Source: Knufia peltigerae
Lineage: Eukaryota > Ascomycota > Eurotiomycetes > Chaetothyriales > Trichomeriaceae
Reading direction: 5' to 3'
Length of the DNA: 64,000 nucleotides
NCBI GenBank assembly: GCA_030247855.1
Contig: JAPDRN010000012.1
Location: forward strand, 310,001-374,000
Both the position numbers and the translations under genes were made by a program. The notes beneath the pieces were generated by a model. The model saw nothing but the letters and a program-made list of their open reading frames with translations. It was not told the origin of the DNA and made no database searches. Within the stretch, counting starts at the first letter, position 1, and each line of letters opens with the position of its first letter. This document shows positions 56,970 to 64,000 of this stretch, piece after piece.

Positions 56970-57755
56970 GGTCACATTGGTTTCGTTGGTACGGACTCGA
57001 AGTGATGTATCGTGGGAGGGAGGACTCTGAAGAGGTGAGCACGTTGGTACGGCACTGCGAAGTGCCTGTGTCTGGAATCATGATTCTATATATTGTTCGG
57101 AATTCCCGGAGACAGATTGCTGCAGTCATACGGTGGCCTGAGTTGGTGTGACTCTCAGAGCCATCAATAAGCAACTGCAGACGATTCAAAGCCTCGTGGG
57201 ATCGCAATTTGTAACCCTAAAAAGGATACAGCCGTGAGGCGCTCCAGGATAATGGATACTTGTGACGGCAATATTGGGGCGTGCCAAGGCTGACGTAGAG
57301 ATGGCACAAGGCTGTGACTGAACTAGACCGAAAAGGGCAACAAGTTGCGACGTTGTGCATGCTGTTTGAGTCCGTGGGCAAGATGGACTTTAACAGTATT
57401 TGGCGACTTTGACACGTCGGTATCTGGATGTAGCTAGTGGGAGGACAGCGCGAGTGATGCCGATCATGCTTTCGGACGAAGGATATGTGCTTGTGGAGTA
57501 ACTCGATCAAGCTACAGCTTTCACAAGACCGAGATTGGAGACTGGCCAGTAATCTAAATCAGATGTATGATTCGGCTCTCTCGCTGTTAGGATGCTCTGC
57601 ATATCTCTCGGGAGCATACCTACGCACGCTGGTACTTGACAAGGCAACAGGTACAGGTGCCCATCATCAGCAGTGTGAACGGACGGACAGTATCCGATAG
57701 GGTGGCATAGTGCGAAGTGACCTTGGGCAAAAGTACCATACAACAAGAGCAAGAG
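56970..57755. other. Intergenic region, no gene seen
   Basis: 786 nt upstream of the Ytp1-like gene; only short motif-less frames. Confidence 0.5.
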
Positions 57756-58379
57756 TCAGGGGTCAGTGCCATGCTCCGGATAGACTTCAGTGGCCCTCAT
57801 GACTGCGCTATCGTGCTTTTGAATGCGGTTTGAAAGTGCTTGTTTCCTTGTCACAACATGCCTCGTCGATGGCGGTGTCTTTGAAATCGCTATTGGAGGA
57901 GAGAGTGCCATGGTCCATACTGCACAAGAAACATCCTTTGGTGTCAAACAACTTGGGACAGCGTAGATCTCGATATAGGATGCTCTTGTTGGCCTTTCCC
58001 TCCGATCGCTGGATTTACACCCAGGTTGCCCACACTGCCAGACTGGAGTCTTGCTTGCCTTCGACGGTACGGCGAAGAGGTCCTCCTTCTTGGGCAGAGA
58101 GTCACTGAAACCATTTAGCATCAGATATTGGACAGGCGGAATAGCCGATAAGGCTACGATCTCTTCTGGCTGGTTATGAAGTCCTGCCCTGGTTTGTTTT
58201 GGCGAGGCCAACGCCTTTTTCTTTCGCACCAAAGGGCGGATCGGCGACGGCTGTATTGTATGCTATACTCCGTCTCTTGCGTTTGTTCTTCTCCTTCTCC
58301 TTGAGCCCACTTTCAAGATCACTTCGTCGCAGCTAGCCATGGGTTGGCCGGAGCAGAGGCACCTGGAGCTCACAGGTTT
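57756..58379 (-). other. Unassigned minus-strand coding-like region
   Basis: All three minus frames are open over long parts of this stretch. One frame runs 158 codons (58232-57756) without an ATG near its start. A second possible reading splices at about 58074 to 58011 (GTACCG...CCAG) and would give a Cys-rich C terminus (RCPKLFDTKGCFLC, then ACCDKE). No family recognised and no unique gene model. Confidence 0.25.
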
Positions 58380-59139
58380 CGCTTTCGCTTCGAGTGATGG
58401 CCGAGTGTTGTATGGGAGTTCCTAGGGCGCTGGAATGCGGGCAGGTTTAGTAGATAGCAAGGAATAGAACCAAGGGGGTATCTGTAGCTGAGCCTCATAA
58501 GTTCTAGTAGAAGACTAGGACCGAATCTGTCGCCTCAACTTGAGGTACACTTTCGGCACGAAGTTCTGCAGCCTTTGTCCAGTTCTGCTTTGCTATAGCT
58601 TGTTGTTGGACTGTCGTCACTGGCTGTTCAACACCTACTTACTCCATGGGATAAGAGGAGCCGCGGTGCTCTTAGAGCGCTTGCAGCTCCTCAACTCACC
58701 CATAGCCAGGTTGAACTGAAGAGGACATCAAGCCAATTCCTCCCAGGTCCCTGGGCAGATATGTAGCTTCGGATACTCCATAAAGCCTCAAAAGGTACTC
58801 CGTAGGTACAGGACTGTACATGATGAAAGGATGATTTGACCAGGCTCACACATGTTGAACTGCGAACTGTCGCATTCGATATCAAACGATGCGATCACCA
58901 CGCTAAGCCCATTTCGAATACCTCATAAAAACATCTGCTGATGTAATCATCTTTCGCTACACTGTTGACGTTCCTCGGACACCGAGACGCGTAACTCTGC
59001 CATGTTAACTTGAGCTCAAACTAAGTACATCTAGCATTGGTCTAGGCTGGCTAGTGAGATCGTAATTGAGGTATTTAGGTCAAATCTTTCGTCTCCAACC
59101 CACAGGTAACGCCTCTCTAGCATGATGCCCTCGTGAAGT
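58380..59139. other. Intergenic region, no gene seen
   Basis: About 760 nt, rich in stops in all frames; 3' region of the next minus-strand regulator and perhaps promoter of the unassigned region. Confidence 0.5.
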
Positions 59140-61664
59140 TTATGGCATCATTCCAATCGACGGATCCAGTGCATTGTCCCAAGCGCGCCAATCGAAATTC
59201 ATCTGCGAAAGTATGCCAGGTGACAAATGTGACTGCTCTTCATCCACTTGAAAGAACTCTCGTGGCATTTCTTCTTGCACCGCCGGCGAAAGGTCACCGC
59301 TCGAATGTGGATGCGAACTTGGCGCAGTCGAGTCGTCGTTCACAATCTGGTCGCCACAGATGCAGGAGCTTGAAGAGATCGCCGGAGATGGGTACAAGAC
59401 GTGGTGATCTGCTCCAATGTGTTCCAGAGCCTTCCTTCGTGTCCTGAGGAGCATCGTCCAAGCATCCTTTCCAGCCGGCGAGAGTTGACGTTGAGGCGGT
59501 TCATCTCTGCTGACAATGCCCTCATCCACTTGATAAAGTTCGAAAATCGCATCGATCAACCCACGAGACAATGCCGCGTGGTCGCTGTGGGGATGTTGTA
59601 AGAGGTCCGCTAGAAGAGTTGCTACAGCTTGAAGAGGTTGGTATGTTCCGGGATACATCCAATGAAACGGTTCCGATGTGCGATCATTGCAGACTCGTAT
59701 GAAGAGCTGGAGGAACGCTTGGGCATGTTTGACGGCGCTGTGTTTAACCATAGATGTCAGCTCATCAACGAGTCATCTCATCCGGGATCTTTTCTTACTT
59801 CATTCTGATCACATCGTGAGCAGACATCGCCGGGTCACGGAAGAGGGGGCGATAGAGCACACAATAGGCTTTGTGGACCATCAGATGCAGCAGAAAGACG
59901 GCCCAAATCGTGAAATCTACCACTTCTTTGTCATTGGGGTCCGGTCGTAGACCCCAGACGCGGTCGAATGGCCGTCCACCTTGGCTATCGTCTTCAAGAG
60001 CTCTGTTGCGGGTGGCTGTTGGAGTCGAGGAGCCAGAATTTGACCTCAAGAGTGTCTCGACGGTAGATCGTACACTGTTTGCAACATCCCTGAGTCGTTT
60101 GGCCACCTCGTTGACCTGATCAAGTGATTGGAAATAATCCTCGAAATGATATTTCAAGACCTCCCGAATCTCCTTGGTGACTTTGTATCGTTGAAGGGCC
60201 ACCACGTAGCGTATATCAGCTGCACGAGATGGTCAGATGACATCCGAAATGGAACAAGTATGGAGATGGCCAGATACCTTCAGTGTTGAAGCCTGCTGCA
60301 CCTTCAACCCAATCATACCGGGCGATTTCATCCGTATTTGCCATCTTCTTGTTGATGAAAAGGGGCGAGAGTCCCGAGGAGCTCGACGACATGACATCAA
60401 GATGCAAGATATACCACCAAAGGCGTCGCCTCGTCTCCATCTCTGCATGCGTGAATCCTGCATCAGGGATGTGCCGATGAAGACCCATACCAAGTGCCAG
60501 TCGAAAGGAAGTGGATATGAAATCGGGCACGTCCGAGAACTCTTCTTCCCTGACGAATTGGCTCTGTGCGAACAGATATGCAGCCAGTGAGTAAATGCTA
60601 GGACGTCGAGGGAATCCGGTCAGGCTTGCCGACACCATAGCTGCAAAGTACATTTGGCCCGTCTCAGGAACATTTGTTTCGCCTAGTAGTGCCCTCACTC
60701 GCGGTTTAGATGCAGATGACAACGTCGAGAACAGAATCGACGTCAAAAGAGAAAGAAAACCTGGCTTCTTGAGCAACAGGAGGCTGGGCTCACTGTTGTG
60801 CATATTTCCTTGCCTGACTCCCTCCCAGAACTCGGCGAAATCTTCCGCGAAACTGTGGAGGTGTAAAAGTGGTATCAAGGGAAAAACCGTGGAGAAGAAA
60901 AGTCTGCACAGTTTTTCGCAGACATCCCTGGTTGGCAAGAGTGCCATGACACACGAGACATTGTAGTTTCTTCCGCAGAACTTGCACTTATTAGATGCTG
61001 CTCCAGTCCACAGCGCTGAAGGTCGAGGTGGTCGAAATTTCGAACCAGCCCATCCCTGATGATCTTCAGATGTCAGTGGCCAACGGACAAAGTGGCTCGA
61101 GTCATCCGGGAGATCATCGTTATTGTCCAAGCGGTTGCTATCCTTGAGTTGAGAAGTTGGCGGGCAGTGCTCTACAACATTGGGGGAAAGGACGTACCTT
61201 TGACAGAAGTGGGTTCGCCCAGTATGTCGCAGGGGTATAGACCGATCGCCCACCAGCAAAGGCTGCCAGCCGACCTTTCTCGTTTCTATTTTGGCTTGTG
61301 TTGGTCCGTTCATGTGCTGGGTGCGACTTAGCATGTCAGACTACACTGGCGAGAAAGAGGAGTCCTACGCTCATGTAGAGACTGGGGGACTCTCGGCTCG
61401 TCAACTCGAGGGAGTGCCGAGGACGTGAACGATGCAGACTGGGTTCCTGTAGCAGATGGCCCTTCTGGTAGGTCTATATTTGTGCTTGTGTCGTAGGTGC
61501 AGGTCAATCGGCTGCTATTACACCGCATGCACACTGGATGTGTCTGCCGCCATGTCAGTATTATTCAACACGCTCCTTATCAGCTCGCTAGATCTTACCC
61601 TATCACACCTCACTCTTCGTTGTCTGCATGTGAGGCACGAAGTTACAGGGCGTTGTCGCTTCAT
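59140..61664 (-). CDS. Zn(II)2Cys6 fungal-specific transcription factor
   Basis: The zinc cluster appears after joining exon 61664-61599 (SCLTCRQRRVRCDR) to an exon starting at 61543 (THPVCMRC and LTC). Later exons are supported at about 61139-60278, 60219-59799 and 59737-59140; the junctions between about 61370 and 61140 are ambiguous, so length is near 720 residues. The fungal_trans domain shows FPLIPLLHLHSF, FRLALGMGLHRH, ETRRRLWWYILHLD and the YCVLYRPLF motif. A separate CKFC...C motif near residue 140 is noted. Nuclear regulator, target unknown; divergent from the MoaA gene. Confidence 0.82.
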
Positions 61665-62403
61665 ACTGATCAATAACCTGATTCAACGACCTCCAAAGCG
61701 AAAACTTCCAGGCAAATCCAACGGGAGGTAATCACTGTGCTGTGTGCAGTTAAGAGCAAAGGAAGAACGGAGAGGTCAACAGTTGACCGATTCACCGTCA
61801 ACTACCATTACTATTCTCCACAAAGGCTGTGGCGATAGTGGAGTCAACACAGCAGAAGAGACAATTTGAACCTTTGAATTATGAAAACGGATCTGAAATG
61901 ACATGAAATATTTCACTGTGGTTATAGCGGCACGTAGGGAACCCATTCACTAACTAAAAGTAAAAGAAAGACTGGCCGCTATATGTGCCCTAGCCCTGAG
62001 ATCGCACCAATCGCCTTGAGCTTGTAAGCTGTGCCCTACCAGCTCCCCAGTTGCCTGAGAGCAAGTGCCTACTTTTCTAATGGTTGGCTAGAAGGAGAGA
62101 TGATGAACCGAGCTAGTGCAATGAGGGTGTTTATTCAGGTGGGCCAATGGAATAACGCTACAACCGCGAGGCGATGAGTCGACTAGACTATCTTCCCGAA
62201 ATAAAATATTCTTCAGACCAACAACCATCATATCTCCTTCACCACATCGTCACCTTTTCGCCCACGAGACAATGGGAAGTGTGGCTAGGCATGGACGTTG
62301 AATCAAATCTTTTCCGAGTACTGCTTTCCTTGCTTTGACCCTGAAAAAGGGAAGTACTTGGAATAGACGGTCTGGGGATCGTTTATGACGAGATCATCGC
62401 ATA
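61665..62403. promoter_or_regulatory. Divergent region, regulator / MoaA
   Basis: 739 nt between outward-reading starts; no repeated motif or third gene recognised. Confidence 0.45.
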
Positions 62404-63765
62404 ATGTTGCGCTTGTGGGCAAGAAGACCTAGAAGAATATCCCCTATATTCCGGCATGGAGGTCCGAGTTATTTCCATCAACAGTTGGCGAGCATTGCTA
62501 CAGGAGCAAACACACAACCCTCTTCAGAAGATCATCAACCTTTGCTAGGTACTCATACTGATCATCATGACACAGAGTTAACGAGCATCTCGGCACGCGC
62601 CCCAGATATTCGCTCTCGGAAGGATAGGCTGCGAGACCACCTCAAGCCATTCTCCGAGTTCCTCACGGATTCATATTCTCGCCAACACAATTATCTCAGA
62701 ATCTCGATAACCGAGAGGTGCAACCTGCGATGTCTATACTGTATGCCTGAGGAAGGAGTTCAACTTTCTCCACCCTCACACAATTTGACAAGCACAGAAA
62801 TCTTGTATCTGGCCAAACTGTTTGTTGAACAGGGTGTGACAAAAATCCGACTTACAGGAGGTGAACCTACGGTCAGGAAAGATATTGTCGAGCTCATTCA
62901 AGAACTTGGTGCTTTAAGAGCGATAGGATTGAAGGAGTTGTGTATCACCACGAACGGAATCTCTCTGGCGCGAAAATTGGACTCTCTGGTGGCAGCTGGC
63001 CTCACCAACATCAATCTAAGTCTCGATACTCTCGATCCATTTCAATACACTCTGATGACCAGACGGAATGGCTTTGAAGCTGCCATGAAGTCGGTCAATA
63101 AGATCCTCGACCTCAAGAAAGGAGGATGGCCAATCAAATTCAAAATCAACTGTGTGGTCATGAAAGGATTGAATGATCGCGAAGTAGTGACGTTCTCTGA
63201 ACTCGGCCGGAACGAAGACATTGAGGTTCGATTCATTGAGTATATGCCCTTTGACGGTAACCGATGGTCCAAGGGTAAGATGATCACGTATCAAGAAACC
63301 CTCGACCTCATCAAACAAAAATATCCAGACACCCACAGAATCCGAGACCAACCCAACGACACTAGCAAAACCTACAAGATCCCTGGTTTTGTCGGGCGCA
63401 TTGGTTTCGTCACTAGTATGACGGAGAATTTTTGCTCAAGTTGCAACCGACTACGGATCACAAGTGATGGAAATCTAAAAGTTTGTTTGTTTGGGAAGGA
63501 GGAGGTATCGTTGAGGGACATTCTACGAGATTACAACAATGGTCAACCACTGGACCAGTCGTCCCTGCAGACCCTGGAACCCTGGAGTGTCAGTGGCCAG
63601 GAGGGACTGGAACATTCTAGCAATACTTCTCCAGTGTTGCCAGACCCAAGACCACGACTCCTACGTCTCATAGGCATGGCGGTGAAGCGAAAGGCAGAAA
63701 AACACGCTGATCTGGGCGAACTTGAGAAGTTGGAAAATAGACCGATGATCCTTATTGGAGGGTAG
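62404..63765 (+). CDS. GTP 3',8-cyclase, MoaA/MOCS1A type (molybdenum cofactor)
   Basis: Intronless, 453 residues. An Arg-rich N terminus looks like a mitochondrial presequence. Radical-SAM Cys motif: CNLRCLYCMP near residue 100, with the GGEPT motif after it. The second 4Fe-4S cluster is provided by CSSCNRLRITSDGNLKVCLF. The protein ends in Gly-Gly (ILIGG), the double-glycine tail that MoaA needs for catalysis. The enzyme converts GTP to the cyclic precursor of molybdopterin. In Aspergillus the MoaA and MoaC activities are fused in one gene (cnxABC); here the frame stops at the GG and no MoaC is seen in the remaining 235 nt. Confidence 0.93.
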   Translation: MLRLWARRPRRISPIFRHGGPSYFHQQLASIATGANTQPSSEDHQPLLGTHTDHHDTELTSISARAPDIRSRKDRLRDHLKPFSEFLTDSYSRQHNYLRISITERCNLRCLYCMPEEGVQLSPPSHNLTSTEILYLAKLFVEQGVTKIRLTGGEPTVRKDIVELIQELGALRAIGLKELCITTNGISLARKLDSLVAAGLTNINLSLDTLDPFQYTLMTRRNGFEAAMKSVNKILDLKKGGWPIKFKINCVVMKGLNDREVVTFSELGRNEDIEVRFIEYMPFDGNRWSKGKMITYQETLDLIKQKYPDTHRIRDQPNDTSKTYKIPGFVGRIGFVTSMTENFCSSCNRLRITSDGNLKVCLFGKEEVSLRDILRDYNNGQPLDQSSLQTLEPWSVSGQEGLEHSSNTSPVLPDPRPRLLRLIGMAVKRKAEKHADLGELEKLENRPMILIGG

Positions 63766-64000
63766 CAGACTAGAAGTATGGAAGACTGCCCATCCATTTA
63801 GCTTACCATAATGAAAGGATGGAAGCTGGTCTTTGCTACTGGTACGAGTTACTCGTACTATTGCAATTTAGATTGTTAGATGAGCATCAAATGCCGATCT
63901 CTTCAATGAGGGGGTGTGCAAATTGTCTCGTACGAACGGCTCGCGCGAGATCGATGGGTCAAGTTTGAGTTTAGGAAGAACCCACATGGCATGCAAAGCG

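Noticed and set aside
1..64000. tRNA, rRNA or CRISPR features
   Set aside because: No T-loop-like or rRNA-like segments outside genes and no regularly spaced repeats were noticed; a tRNA scan could not be run, so an intron-containing tRNA cannot be excluded.

Overview
The window is nuclear DNA of a filamentous ascomycete (Pezizomycotina). Genes are split by short spliceosomal introns of about 41-95 nt with GT(AAGT/GAGT)...CTAAC/CTGAC...AG signals. Zn(II)2Cys6 regulators abound, and families such as TRI12-type and Dal5-type MFS carriers, CYP504-like P450s and Ytp1-like proteins are typical of these fungi. The species cannot be read from the sequence. No bacterial operon, CRISPR array, intact transposon, tRNA or rRNA gene was recognised.

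Layout. 1-10 kb: end of an aldehyde dehydrogenase, a Zn2Cys6 regulator, a copper-type P1B ATPase, an aryl/terpenyl-type zinc alcohol dehydrogenase and a small GFA-fold protein. 10-20 kb: a membrane-anchored linalool dehydratase/isomerase-like protein sharing a promoter with a TRI12-type MFS pump, then a C2H2 regulator and a second zinc alcohol dehydrogenase. 20-26 kb: a tail-anchored cytochrome b5 in three small exons, a D-2-hydroxyacid dehydrogenase divergent from a CYP504-like P450, and a secreted fasciclin protein. 26-29 kb: gene-poor DNA with a cluster of GATA motifs. 29-44 kb: two SnoaL-fold paralogues, a sugar-type MFS carrier, a Dal5-type MFS carrier with an apparent 5-nt microexon, and three regulators. 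45-52 kb: a tight trio of acyl-CoA synthetase, biotin carboxylase/biotin-carrier subunit and carboxyltransferase subunit. 52-64 kb: two more Zn2Cys6 regulators, a Ytp1-like membrane protein and a MoaA-type molybdenum-cofactor enzyme.

How the genes may work together. The most interesting reading, an inference, is that much of the window is a catabolic region for hydrophobic alcohols or acids, possibly acyclic terpenoids: Ldi-like enzyme, alcohol and aldehyde dehydrogenases, acyl-CoA synthetase, biotin-dependent acyl-CoA carboxylase. The synthetase ends in ARL and the biotin subunit in AKL (PTS1-type tails), and the carboxyltransferase has a near-PTS2 nonapeptide near its N terminus. The trio is therefore predicted to be peroxisomal, unlike ordinary mitochondrial methylcrotonyl-CoA carboxylase. 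Gene models below were spliced by eye; exon ends are given where they were worked out.
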